Of a stretch of 64,000 nt of DNA, positions 38,990-47,638 are shown piece by piece (positions within the stretch are counted from its first letter, which is position 1; the number at the start of each line of letters is the position of its first letter). The DNA comes from Rhodovulum sp. (GTDB taxonomy: Bacteria; Pseudomonadota; Alphaproteobacteria; Rhodobacterales; Rhodobacteraceae). Both the position numbers and the translations under genes were made by a program. The notes under the pieces are model-generated. The model saw nothing but the letters and a program-made list of their open reading frames with translations. It was not told where the DNA came from and ran no database searches. The DNA lies in NCBI GenBank assembly GCA_020637615.1, contig JACKKC010000004.1, positions 1-64,000 of the forward strand. Direction: 5' to 3'.

Positions 38990-39387
38990 TGGATGCCGAC
39001 CTTGAGCCGAGCCTGAACGTGCTGGGCGGGCCGCTGAAGCCCTGCTCCTTCGATCCGATGACCGGCTTCTTCCGCGACGGCTGCTGCAACACCGGCCCCG
39101 AGGATCGCGGCCGCCACACCGTCTGCGTCCGCCTGACCGCGGATTTCCTCGCCTTCAGCCGCACACGCGGCAACGACCTCTCGACGCCGCGCCCCGAATA
39201 CGGCTTCCCCGGCCTGCGCCCCGGCGAGCGCTGGTGCCTCTGCGCCGAGCGCTGGATGGAGGCCTGGCGGGCCGGCAAGGCGCCGATGGTCGTGCTGGCC
39301 AGCACCCATCAGTCGATGCTGCGCCATGTCTCGCTCGAGATCCTGAGCGAGCACGCCGTGCCCGGCACCGCGCCGACCCGGCACTGA
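38986..39387 (+). CDS. DUF2237 family protein
   Basis: A 133-aa cytosolic protein with the Cys-rich pattern of DUF2237: LKPCSFDPMTGFFRDGCC near residues 18-35, VCVRLTADFLAFSRTRGNDLSTP in the middle, and RWCLCAERW near residue 82. The function is not established. Start codons at 38986 and 38989 are both in frame, and the first overlaps the attH stop (ATGA). It ends 12 bp from the convergent liuC-like gene. Confidence 0.86.
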   Translation: MMDADLEPSLNVLGGPLKPCSFDPMTGFFRDGCCNTGPEDRGRHTVCVRLTADFLAFSRTRGNDLSTPRPEYGFPGLRPGERWCLCAERWMEAWRAGKAPMVVLASTHQSMLRHVSLEILSEHAVPGTAPTRH

Positions 39388-39399
39388 CCGGCCGCAGGG

Positions 39400-40185
39400 T
39401 CAGAGCATCCAGGAGGCCGGCCGCCTTTCGAGGAATGCCGCAATGCCTTCCGCGGCCTCGGGCGTCTCCCAGGTCGCGACCAGCCGGTCGATCGAGGCCT
39501 CGATGACGCTCGCGTCGATGCGCGGCCCCAGGGACCGCGCCAGGCGCTTGGCCGCGGCGACCGCGGCGGGCGCGGCGGCGAGATAGGGCGCGATCTCGGC
39601 CTCCACGGCGGCATCGAGATCCGCCGCCGCCACGACCCGCGTCGCGAGATGGAGCCTGAACGCCTCGCCGGCGTCAAAGACCCCGCCCGAGAAGAACACC
39701 GACCGCGCCGGCCCCTCGCCCATGCGCGCGATGACATAGGGCGCGATCGTCGCCGGAATGAGCCCCAGCCGCGTCTCCGTCAGCCCGAACCGCGCCCCCT
39801 CCGCCACCACCGTGGCGTCGCAGACCGCCATGAGCCCGACGCCCCCGCCATAGGCCGCCCCGTGCACCCGCCCGATCAGCGGCTTCTCGAGGGTGTTGAG
39901 GGCGGCGAGCATATCCGCCAGACGCCGCGCCTCGACCCTTCGCCCCGCGCCGTCCGCCGCGACCTGCGCCCGCATCCAGTCGAGATCGCCGCCGGCGCAG
40001 AAGCTCGCCCCGTTGCCGCCCAGCACCACGACGCGGATCGCGGCATCGGCATTGATCCTCCCGGCGGCGGCGGCGAGCGCGTCGCAGGTCGCGCCCGCGA
40101 GCACGTTGTGCCGCTCGGGGCGGTCGAGCGTCAGCCGCGCGACCCCGCGCGCATCGGTCTCCAGAGTGAAATGCGGTCGATTCAT
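39400..40185 (-). CDS. liuC: Enoyl-CoA hydratase, probable methylglutaconyl-CoA hydratase
   Basis: A 261-aa crotonase-fold hydratase with oxyanion-hole segments GNGASFCAGGDLDWM (about residue 60) and VHGAAYGGGVGLMAVCD (about residue 105), followed by the Glu-containing FGLTETRLGLIP. In the liu operon context it should hydrate 3-methylglutaconyl-CoA to HMG-CoA, the substrate of the lyase encoded just upstream. The ATG at 40185 is used; longer frames overlap the 75-aa gene. Confidence 0.87.
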   Translation of the reverse strand: MNRPHFTLETDARGVARLTLDRPERHNVLAGATCDALAAAAGRINADAAIRVVVLGGNGASFCAGGDLDWMRAQVAADGAGRRVEARRLADMLAALNTLEKPLIGRVHGAAYGGGVGLMAVCDATVVAEGARFGLTETRLGLIPATIAPYVIARMGEGPARSVFFSGGVFDAGEAFRLHLATRVVAAADLDAAVEAEIAPYLAAAPAAVAAAKRLARSLGPRIDASVIEASIDRLVATWETPEAAEGIAAFLERRPASWML

Positions 40186-40228
40186 CGCCGGGCCGGCCCG
40201 CCGGGACCGGCGCGGCCCCCTTCTCCGG

Positions 40229-40456
40229 TCAGGCGGCGCCCACGTGACGGCGCAGGACCGCGGCGACCCGCGGGTCGCGCACCAGCCGGTCCGCGCCCCA
40301 GAGGCGCAGCGCTTCCTTCGATGCAAGCGATTCGCCCGTCGCCTCGCGCAGGATCGCACCGAGGCTCGGCCCTTCCATCGGCGCCATGCCACGGGCAATA
40401 AGGCGTTCGTTGATGCGGGCATCGGTCGCCAGTACGACGAGAGCGCGGTCTTGCAT
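40229..40456 (-). CDS. Hypothetical 75-aa protein within the liu operon
   Basis: A small basic/acidic soluble protein (starts MQDRALVVLATDARINERL) with no recognised family. It is kept as a gene because it has a good GGGAGGA site 8 bases before the ATG, is colinear with flanking liu genes and fills the space between liuE and liuC. No signal peptide, membrane segment or Cys is present. Confidence 0.55.
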   Translation of the reverse strand: MQDRALVVLATDARINERLIARGMAPMEGPSLGAILREATGESLASKEALRLWGADRLVRDPRVAAVLRRHVGAA

Positions 40457-40606
40457 CGTGCTTCCTCCCAGAAGTCGTCTCGTTGCTTGGGGGGCACAAT
40501 AGCTCAACTCCCGGTAGTTTGGAAGCTTGACATTGACGAAGTTTGAATCGACCTGCGCGAATCGAGGAAACCGGCCAGAATCCGCCCGCGCCAACCCACC
40601 GGGCGC

Positions 40607-41464
40607 TCATGTCGCCACCCGGAACGATCGTGCGAAATCCGCGGTCTCCCGGAGCCGCTCCAGGTCCAGCCCGGTCTCGAACCCGAGCGCCGCGAGCCGG
40701 GCCGCCACCGCCTCGCTCGCCACGTTTCCCGGCGCTCCCGGCGCGAAGGGGCAGCCGCCCAGGCCCCCGACCGAGGCGTCGAAGACCCGCAGGCCGCGCT
40801 CCAGCGCGACCTCGATATTGGCCATGGCCCGGCCGCCGGTATCGTGGAAATGGCCCGCCAGCCGCTCCGGCCCGACCACCCCGAGCACCCCGTCGAGCAT
40901 CACGCCGATCCGCTCCGGCGTGCCGCGGCCGATGGTGTCGCCCAGGCTGATCTCGTGGCAGCCGAGGGCGAGCAGGCTGCGCGCCACCGCCACGACCGCG
41001 TCCGGCGCGATGCTTCCCTCGAAAGGACAATCGGTTATGCAGGAAACATAACCGCGCAGCGGGACGCCGTCGCGTCGCGCCGCCTCCGCGACCGGGGCGA
41101 AGCGCTCGAGGCTTTCGGCGATCGAGGCGTTGACGTTGCGCTGGCTGAAGCTCTCGGAGGCGGAGGTGAAGATCGCCACCTCGTCGCAGCGCGCGGCGCG
41201 CGCGGCGCCATAGCCCCGAAGGTTCGGCACCAAGGCCGAATAGGCGATGCCCGGCCGCCGCCCGATCCCCGCCATCACCGCCGAGCCATCGGCCATCTGC
41301 GGCACCCGCCCGGGGCTGACGAAGCTCGCCACCTCGATCCGCGAAAACCCGCAATCGCTCAACCGATCGATCAGCTCGATCTTGGAATCCGTCGGAATCG
41401 GCCGGGTCTCGTTCTGCAGCCCGTCGCGAGGGCCGACTTCATAGATCGTAACGCGATCAATCAT
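40607..41464 (-). CDS. liuE: Hydroxymethylglutaryl-CoA lyase
   Basis: A 285-aa DRE-TIM metallolyase cleaving HMG-CoA to acetyl-CoA and acetoacetate, the last step of leucine degradation. The N-terminal YEVGPRDGLQNE motif carries the metal-binding Asp, HFHDTGG the ligand histidines, and the C-terminal GLGGCPFAPGAPGN the catalytic Cys loop. It overlaps liuD by 8 bases. The 150-bp space downstream precedes the 75-aa gene. Confidence 0.93.
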   Translation of the reverse strand: MIDRVTIYEVGPRDGLQNETRPIPTDSKIELIDRLSDCGFSRIEVASFVSPGRVPQMADGSAVMAGIGRRPGIAYSALVPNLRGYGAARAARCDEVAIFTSASESFSQRNVNASIAESLERFAPVAEAARRDGVPLRGYVSCITDCPFEGSIAPDAVVAVARSLLALGCHEISLGDTIGRGTPERIGVMLDGVLGVVGPERLAGHFHDTGGRAMANIEVALERGLRVFDASVGGLGGCPFAPGAPGNVASEAVAARLAALGFETGLDLERLRETADFARSFRVAT

Positions 41465-43409
41465 CCTGCGATCCGAGCCGGATCATCACGGTTCCCTCCG
41501 TGACCTGCTGGCCCGCGGCAACGGTGATCTCCGCCACGGTGCCGTCCCTTGGCGCGGTCAGCGCATGCTCCATCTTCATCGCCTCGAGCACAACCAGGAC
41601 GTCCCCGGCCGCCACCTCCGCCCCGCTTGCGACCGCGAGATGGCGCACGAGCCCCGGCATCGGCGCGCGGATCTCGTCGCCCGCCCCCTGGACCTCTCCC
41701 GCTCCCGCCAGCGGATCGGGGCGCTGCAGCACATGCGCCTCCGCGCCCTCGAAGATCGTGACGCTGCGCCCCGCGCGCGCGAGGCCGAAGCGCCGTGCCA
41801 CCCCGTCGATGCCGCAGGCGAGCTCGCCGCCCTCGCAGCGATTGACCGCAACCTCCTGTCCGGCCGCGAGAAACCGGCCCGGACCGCGCACCTCCAGCGC
41901 GACCGTGTGGCGCTCCCCCTCCGCCTCCAGCACCACCTGGCGCCGCAGCGGCGCCCAGAGCGCGAAGCCGGCGAGCGGATCGTCGCAGGCCTCCAGCCCT
42001 TCGGCGGCGATCGCCGCGACGGCGAGCAGGCCGGCGTCGGGCGCCGCCGGAGCGGTGAGCGCGTCGATGTTGCGCTCGATGAGCCCGGTATCGACCCGCC
42101 CCGCCACGAAATCCGTCTGTCGCGCCAGCCGGGCGAGAAAGCCGAGATTGGTCACCGACCCGGCGACGCGGCTCGCCTCGAGCGCCCGGGCGAGCGCGCC
42201 GAGGGCGGTCGCCCGCGTCGGCCCATGCACGATCAGCTTGGCGATCATCGGATCGTACCAGGGGCTTATCGCATCCCCGGCGCGGACGCCGGCGTCGACG
42301 CGGACACCGGGCAGAAAGGCGAGATGCGTGAGCGTCCCGATCGCCGGCAGGAAATCGCGCGCCGGATCCTCGGCATAGAGCCGCGCCTCGAAGGCGTGGC
42401 CCGAGATCGCCAACGCCTCCTGGCGAAGCGGCAGCGGCTCCCCGGCGGCGACGCGCAGCTGCCATTCCACCAGATCGACCCCGGTGATCGCCTCGGTGAC
42501 GGGATGCTCGACCTGCAGCCGGGTGTTCATCTCCATGAACCAGAAGCCGTCGGGATGCAGCGCGCGGCTGCCGTCGACGATGAACTCCACCGTGCCCGCG
42601 CCGGAATAGCCGATCGCCTGCGCCGCCCTGACCGCCGCCTCCCCCATGGCCTCGCGCATCACCGGCGTCATGCCCGGCGCCGGCGCCTCCTCGATCACCT
42701 TCTGGTGGCGGCGCTGCAGCGAGCAGTCCCGCTCGAAGAGATGCACGGCTTCGCCAAAGCCGTCGCCGAAGACCTGGATCTCGATATGGCGCGGCGCGGT
42801 GACGTATTTCTCCACCAGCATCGCCGCGTTGCCGAAGGCGCCCTGCGCCTCGCGCCGCGCCGAGGCCAGCGCCGCGGCGAAGTCGCGGGGATGCCCGACC
42901 CGGCGCATGCCCTTGCCGCCGCCGCCCGCCACGGCCTTGATCAGCACCGGATAGCCGATCAGCGCCGCCTGCTCTTCGAGATAGGCGGGATCCTGTTCGG
43001 CGCCGTGATAGCCCGGCACCACCGGCACGCCGGCCTTCGCCATCAGCGCCTTGGCCGCGTCCTTCAGCCCCATGGCCCGGATCGCCGACGCCGAGGGCCC
43101 GATGAAGACGAGCCCCGCCGCCGCGACCTGCTCCACGAAGTCCGGATTCTCCGACAGGAAGCCGTAGCCGGGATGGATCGCTTCCGCGCCGGTCTCCAGC
43201 GCCGCCGCGATGATGCGCTCGCCGTTGAGATAGCTTTCCGCCGCCGGCGCCGGGCCGATGCGGACCGCCGCATCCGCCATCGCCACGTGCTTCGCGCCGG
43301 CATCGGCGTCGGAATGGACTGCCACCGTATCCACCCCGAGCCGCCGGCAGGTCGCCATCACCCGGCAGGCGATCTCTCCCCGATTGGCGATCAGCACCCG
43401 CCGGAACAT
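41457..43409 (-). CDS. liuD: Methylcrotonyl-CoA carboxylase alpha (biotin-containing) subunit
   Basis: A 650-aa biotin carboxylase plus carrier subunit. The biotin carboxylase domain covers about residues 1-445 (FRRVLIANRGEIACRV, KAVAGGGGKGMR, FMEMNTRLQVEHPVTE). A middle region follows, and a C-terminal biotinyl domain with the EAMKMEH lysine site. It pairs with LiuB to carboxylate 3-methylcrotonyl-CoA. The ATG at 43409 gives the canonical N-terminus. It lies 19 bp after the SNase-like gene. Confidence 0.93.
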   Translation of the reverse strand: MFRRVLIANRGEIACRVMATCRRLGVDTVAVHSDADAGAKHVAMADAAVRIGPAPAAESYLNGERIIAAALETGAEAIHPGYGFLSENPDFVEQVAAAGLVFIGPSASAIRAMGLKDAAKALMAKAGVPVVPGYHGAEQDPAYLEEQAALIGYPVLIKAVAGGGGKGMRRVGHPRDFAAALASARREAQGAFGNAAMLVEKYVTAPRHIEIQVFGDGFGEAVHLFERDCSLQRRHQKVIEEAPAPGMTPVMREAMGEAAVRAAQAIGYSGAGTVEFIVDGSRALHPDGFWFMEMNTRLQVEHPVTEAITGVDLVEWQLRVAAGEPLPLRQEALAISGHAFEARLYAEDPARDFLPAIGTLTHLAFLPGVRVDAGVRAGDAISPWYDPMIAKLIVHGPTRATALGALARALEASRVAGSVTNLGFLARLARQTDFVAGRVDTGLIERNIDALTAPAAPDAGLLAVAAIAAEGLEACDDPLAGFALWAPLRRQVVLEAEGERHTVALEVRGPGRFLAAGQEVAVNRCEGGELACGIDGVARRFGLARAGRSVTIFEGAEAHVLQRPDPLAGAGEVQGAGDEIRAPMPGLVRHLAVASGAEVAAGDVLVVLEAMKMEHALTAPRDGTVAEITVAAGQQVTEGTVMIRLGSQDD

Positions 43410-43428
43410 CAGCGCCCCCTCGGAAGCA

Positions 43429-43917
43429 TCAGCACCAGCCCCCGCGCAGGGATCCGAAATACCGCCGCCCGTTGCCGCTCTCCACCATGGCGGTCGCCAC
43501 GCGCCGGCCGCCGAGGCGCATGTCCGCGAGCCAGCGCCCGTAGCGGTCGTGCCCACGGAAGGCCACCTCCACCGGCGCCAGCCGGGCCAGGTTCCGCAGC
43601 GTCTGCGTCGCACGCAGCGCCGCCGCATGCTCCGCGTCGCATTTCGGCGAGAAGAGCTCGGGTGCGTCGTAGCCGAGGATCCGCACCCGCATCGTCCCCT
43701 GCTCCGGGCAGGCGAGATCGAGGGTATCCCCGTCGACCGCCCGCACCACGCGGCAATCCGTCCGCATCGCCCGCATCGCCGACACCCGGTCGTCCACGAC
43801 CGGCGCCAAGAGGCCGTATCCGCCCGACAGCATCGCGAAGGCCAGGATCCAGAACAGCGCCGCCCGAAGCCCCGCCCCGCCCGCCCGCCGGCGGAAAGGA
43901 ATACTGTTCCGCCTCAT
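43429..43917 (-). CDS. SNase-like thermonuclease, membrane-anchored
   Basis: A 162-aa protein with an N-terminal hydrophobic anchor (about residues 18-40) and a staphylococcal-nuclease domain. The catalytic set is visible: Arg79, Asp84 and Glu87 in R-I-L-G-Y-D-A-P-E, and Arg128 in DRYGRWLA, with Asp62/Asp64 in VDGDTL. It is likely an exported or periplasm-facing nuclease. It sits between liuB and liuD, an odd place for a nuclease, though the short spacing to liuD implies cotranscription. Confidence 0.86.
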   Translation of the reverse strand: MRRNSIPFRRRAGGAGLRAALFWILAFAMLSGGYGLLAPVVDDRVSAMRAMRTDCRVVRAVDGDTLDLACPEQGTMRVRILGYDAPELFSPKCDAEHAAALRATQTLRNLARLAPVEVAFRGHDRYGRWLADMRLGGRRVATAMVESGNGRRYFGSLRGGWC

Positions 43918-44067
43918 CCCCTACGGCAACCGCAGGCATGGACAGCAACTGCCGCACGACGCGACCGTATCGAGCGATGGCCTGGCCCGGCAGATCCGGG
44001 AACCTCTCCCATGTCACGCCTCCGCGCGCAGAACCTGCCGCCGATTCTGTGAAGAAACCCCTGATGC

Positions 44068-45675
44068 TCACATCCGGAACACGCCGAAGCGCGTCTCCCC
44101 GATGGGCTGGTTGAGCGCCGCCGCGAGGCTCAGGGCCAGCACCGCCCGCGACTTCCTCGGGTCGATCACCCCGTCGTCCCAGAGCCGGGCGCTGGCATAG
44201 AGCGGATGCGACTGGCGCGCGAACATCTCGAGCGTCGGCGCCTTGAACGCGGCCTCCTCCGCCGCGCTCCAGGTGCCGCCGCGCCGCTCGATCCCCTCGC
44301 GCCGCACCGCGGCGAGCACGCCCGCCGCCTGCTCGCCGCCCATCACCGAGATGCGGCTGTTGGGCCAGGTCCAGAGGAAGCGCGGCTGGAAGGCCCGCCC
44401 CGCCATGCCGTAATTGCCGGCCCCGAAGGAGCCGCCGACCAGCAGCGTGATCTTCGGCACCGCCGTGGTCGCGACCGCCGTCACCAGCTTCGCCCCGTGC
44501 CGCGCGATGCCCTCGTTCTCGTAGCGCCGCCCCACCATGAAGCCGGTGATGTTCTGCAGGAACACCAGCGGGATGCGCCGCTGCGAGCAGAGCTCGACGA
44601 AATGCGCGCCCTTCACCGCGCTCTCCGAGAAAAGCACGCCGTTGTTCGCCACGAGCCCGACCGGAATGCCCGCCACATGCGCGAAGCCGCAGACCAGCGT
44701 CGCCCCGAACCGCGCCTTGAACTCGTCGAAGCGCGAGCCGTCCACCAGCCGCGCAATCACCTCGCGGATGTCGTAGGGCGTGCGCAGATCCGCCGGCACC
44801 ACGCCGAGGATCTCGTCCGGATCGCAGGCCGGCTCCTCGGGCGCCTGCATCGCCACATGGGCGCGCCGGGGCCGGTTCAGCCCCGCCACCGCCTGACGGG
44901 CCAGGGCCAGCGCATGCGCGTCGTCGTCGGCGAGGTAATCGGCAACGCCCGAGAGCCGCGTATGCACGTCGCCGCCGCCGAGGTCCTCGGCGCTCACCTC
45001 CTCCCCGGTCGCGGCCTTCACCAGCGGCGGGCCGGCGAGAAAGATCGTGCCCTGGTCGCGCACGATGATGCTCACATCCGCCATCGCCGGAACATAGGCC
45101 CCGCCCGCGGTGCAGGATCCCATCACCACCGCGATCTGGGGGATGGCGCGGGCCGACATCTGGGCCTGATTGTAGAAGATGCGCCCGAAATGCTCGCGGT
45201 CGGGAAAGACCTCGTCCTGGTTCGGCAGGTTCGCGCCGCCGCTGTCCACCAGATAGATGCAGGGCAGCCCGTTCTCCGCCGCGATCTCCTGGGCGCGCAG
45301 GTGCTTCTTCACCGTCAGCGGATAATAGGTCCCGCCCTTCACCGTGGCGTCATTGGCCACGACCATCACCGGCTGGCTCTCCACCCGCCCCACCCCGGCG
45401 ATCAGCCCCGCCCCCGGCGCGGCGCCGTCGTAGAGCCCATGCGCCGCCAGCGCGCCGATCTCGAGAAACGGCGCGCCGGCATCGAGCAGCATCGCCACCC
45501 GCTCCCGCGGCAGCATCTTGCCCCGGGCGACGTGCCGCGCCGAAGCCTCCGCCCCGCCCCCGTCCGCCGCGGCGGCCGCCGCCGCCTCGATCTCGGCCAG
45601 CGCCGCCAGATGCGCCGCCTGGTTGGCGCGGAACGCGGCCGAAGCCGGGCTGGCCGAGGAGGCGATCACCGCCAT
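44068..45675 (-). CDS. liuB: Methylcrotonyl-CoA carboxylase beta subunit
   Basis: A 535-aa carboxyltransferase subunit. Segments typical of the MCC/PCC beta family include LLDAGAPFLEIGALAAHGLYD, FYNQAQMSARAIPQIAVVMG, NITGFMVGRRYENEGIARHG and SFGAGNYGMAGRAF. It transfers carboxyl from the LiuD biotin to methylcrotonyl-CoA. It is second in the liu series, 91 bp after liuA; 150 bp separates it from the SNase-like gene. Confidence 0.93.
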   Translation of the reverse strand: MAVIASSASPASAAFRANQAAHLAALAEIEAAAAAAADGGGAEASARHVARGKMLPRERVAMLLDAGAPFLEIGALAAHGLYDGAAPGAGLIAGVGRVESQPVMVVANDATVKGGTYYPLTVKKHLRAQEIAAENGLPCIYLVDSGGANLPNQDEVFPDREHFGRIFYNQAQMSARAIPQIAVVMGSCTAGGAYVPAMADVSIIVRDQGTIFLAGPPLVKAATGEEVSAEDLGGGDVHTRLSGVADYLADDDAHALALARQAVAGLNRPRRAHVAMQAPEEPACDPDEILGVVPADLRTPYDIREVIARLVDGSRFDEFKARFGATLVCGFAHVAGIPVGLVANNGVLFSESAVKGAHFVELCSQRRIPLVFLQNITGFMVGRRYENEGIARHGAKLVTAVATTAVPKITLLVGGSFGAGNYGMAGRAFQPRFLWTWPNSRISVMGGEQAAGVLAAVRREGIERRGGTWSAAEEAAFKAPTLEMFARQSHPLYASARLWDDGVIDPRKSRAVLALSLAAALNQPIGETRFGVFRM

Positions 45676-45766
45676 GCGCGGGGCTCCGGAGCCTGCCGAC
45701 CGGGCGCGATGGCCCGCACCGGCGCCTGCAAAACCCGCGCCGAGCCGCCGCCGGGGCCCGGGGCCT

Positions 45767-46930
45767 TCATTCCGTCGCCGTCATCAGTTCCCGCCCGATC
45801 AGCATCCGCCGGATCTCCGAGGTGCCGGCGCCGATCTCCATCAGCTTGGCGTCGCGCATGATCCGTGCGAGCGGGCTCTCGGCGAGATAGCCCGCGCCCC
45901 CCATCGCCTGCACGCCCTGCACCGCCGCCTTCATGCCCTGCTCCGAGGCATAGAGCACGCAGGCCGCCGCATCGGCCCGCCGCACCGCGCCCCGGTCGCA
46001 GGCCGCGGCCACCGCGTACATATAGGCCCGCGCCGTGCTGAGCGCGGTGTAGAGATCGGCGACCTTGCCCTGCATCAGCTGGAAATCGCCAATCCTTTCA
46101 CCGAACTGCCGCCGCTCGTGCATGTAGGGCATGATATGGTCGAGCACCGCGTGCATGAGCCCGACATTCACCCCCGAGAGCACCACCCGCTCGTAGTCGA
46201 GCCCCGACATCAGCACCCTGACCCCGCGCCCCTCGGCGCCGAGCACGTTCGCGAAGGGCACCTCGACATCCGAGAAGATGAGCTCGCCGGTGTTCGAGCC
46301 GCGCATGCCGAGCTTGTCGAAATGCTTGCTCGTCGAGAACCCCGCCATGGTCTTCTCGATCAGGAAGGCGGTGATGCCCTTCGCGCCCGCCTCCGGGTCG
46401 GTCTTGGCATAGACCACCAGCACGTCGGCGTCCGGCCCGTTGGTGATCCAGTATTTCGTGCCGTTGAGCACGTAGCGGTCGTTCCGCTTCTCGGCCCGGA
46501 GCTTCATCGAGACCACGTCCGAGCCCGCGCCCGCCTCGGACATCGCCAGCGCCCCGACCTGCGCGCCGGAGATCAGCCCGGGCAGATAGCGCGCCTTCTG
46601 CTCCGCGCTGCCGTTGAGCGCGATCTGGTTGACGCAGAGGTTGGAATGCGCCCCGTAGCTCAGCGCCACGCTGGCGGAGGCGCGCGCGATCTCCTCCACC
46701 GCGACGCAATGGGCGAGATACCCCATGCCGGCGCCGCCATCGGCCTCCGGCACGGTGATCCCGAGGATGCCGAGATCGCCCATCTCGCGCCACAATGCCG
46801 CGGGAAAGAGGTTGCTGCGGTCGATCTCGGCGGCCATGGGCGCCACGCGCTCCTGCGCCCAGGAGGCGACCAGATCGCGCAGCGCCGCGATGTCCTCGCC
46901 GAGCGCAAAATCCATCGACGCCAGAAACAT
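45767..46930 (-). CDS. liuA: Isovaleryl-CoA dehydrogenase
   Basis: A 387-aa FAD acyl-CoA dehydrogenase performing the first oxidation of isovaleryl-CoA. It has the AMSEAGAGSDVVSMK flavin motif, YWITNGPDADV, and the Glu of GLDYERVVLSG at the helix position characteristic of isovaleryl-CoA dehydrogenases. The C-terminus contains QAMGGAGYL and AGTSEIRRMLIGREL. The ATG at 46930 is chosen as family-typical. It heads the liu operon, divergent from hisB across a 119-bp gap with a perfect palindrome. Confidence 0.92.
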   Translation of the reverse strand: MFLASMDFALGEDIAALRDLVASWAQERVAPMAAEIDRSNLFPAALWREMGDLGILGITVPEADGGAGMGYLAHCVAVEEIARASASVALSYGAHSNLCVNQIALNGSAEQKARYLPGLISGAQVGALAMSEAGAGSDVVSMKLRAEKRNDRYVLNGTKYWITNGPDADVLVVYAKTDPEAGAKGITAFLIEKTMAGFSTSKHFDKLGMRGSNTGELIFSDVEVPFANVLGAEGRGVRVLMSGLDYERVVLSGVNVGLMHAVLDHIMPYMHERRQFGERIGDFQLMQGKVADLYTALSTARAYMYAVAAACDRGAVRRADAAACVLYASEQGMKAAVQGVQAMGGAGYLAESPLARIMRDAKLMEIGAGTSEIRRMLIGRELMTATE

Positions 46931-47004
46931 CGCGAATCCTTCCGAGCCGCCGCGACGAAGCCCTTCCCGGACGCGCCGCCCGCCGGGCTTGGAACGGCTC
47001 CGGC

Positions 47005-47022
47005 GGCGGTCTATAGACCGCC
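47005..47022. promoter_or_regulatory. Perfect 18-bp palindrome between liuA and hisB
   Basis: GGCGGTCTATAGACCGCC is self-complementary over its full length and sits 28 bp before the hisB start and 75 bp before the liuA start. Its position in a divergent promoter region, without an intervening loop, fits a dimeric repressor's operator better than a terminator. The protein that would bind it is unknown. Confidence 0.55.
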
Positions 47023-47049
47023 CGAGCAGCATTCCAAGGAAAGCCCCCC

Positions 47050-47634
47050 ATGCGCAAGGCCGAAGTCAGCCGCACCACCGCCGAGACCGCGCTGACCGTC
47101 GCGGTCGATCTCGACGGCACCGGCGCCTATGACAATGCCACCGGCGTCGGCTTCTTCGACCACATGCTCGACCAGCTCGCGCGCCACGCGATGATCGACA
47201 TCAGGACCAGGGCCACGGGGGACCTGCATATCGACGACCACCACACCGTCGAGGACATCGGCATCGCGCTCGGGCGGGCGCTCGCCGAGGCGCTCGGCGA
47301 CAAGACCGGGATCCGCCGCTACGGATCCTGCCTCCTGCCCATGGACGAGGCGCTGGTGCGCGCCGCGCTCGATCTCTCGGGCCGGCCCTTTCTCGTCTGG
47401 AAGGTCGATTTCCCGAGCGCGAAGATCGGCAGCTTCGACACCGAGCTGGTGCGCGAGTTCTGGACCGCGGTGGCGATGAACGCGCGCATGACGCTCAACG
47501 TCGCCTGCCTCGACGGCGCCAACAGCCACCACATCGCCGAGGCCAGCTTCAAGGCGATCGCCCAGGCGCTGCGCATGGCCGTCGAGCCCGATCCGCGCGC
47601 CGCCGGCATTCCCTCGACCAAGGGCGTGCTCTAG
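47050..47634 (+). CDS. hisB: Imidazoleglycerol-phosphate dehydratase
   Basis: A 194-aa manganese enzyme of histidine biosynthesis. Metal-binding motifs FFDHMLDQLARHA, DDHHTVEDIGIALG and GANSHHIAEASFKA are all present. It is the monofunctional form (no HAD phosphatase domain), usual in alphaproteobacteria. An AAGGA site precedes the ATG. hisH follows after 4 bp. Confidence 0.94.
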   Translation: MRKAEVSRTTAETALTVAVDLDGTGAYDNATGVGFFDHMLDQLARHAMIDIRTRATGDLHIDDHHTVEDIGIALGRALAEALGDKTGIRRYGSCLLPMDEALVRAALDLSGRPFLVWKVDFPSAKIGSFDTELVREFWTAVAMNARMTLNVACLDGANSHHIAEASFKAIAQALRMAVEPDPRAAGIPSTKGVL

Positions 47635-47638
47635 GCCC

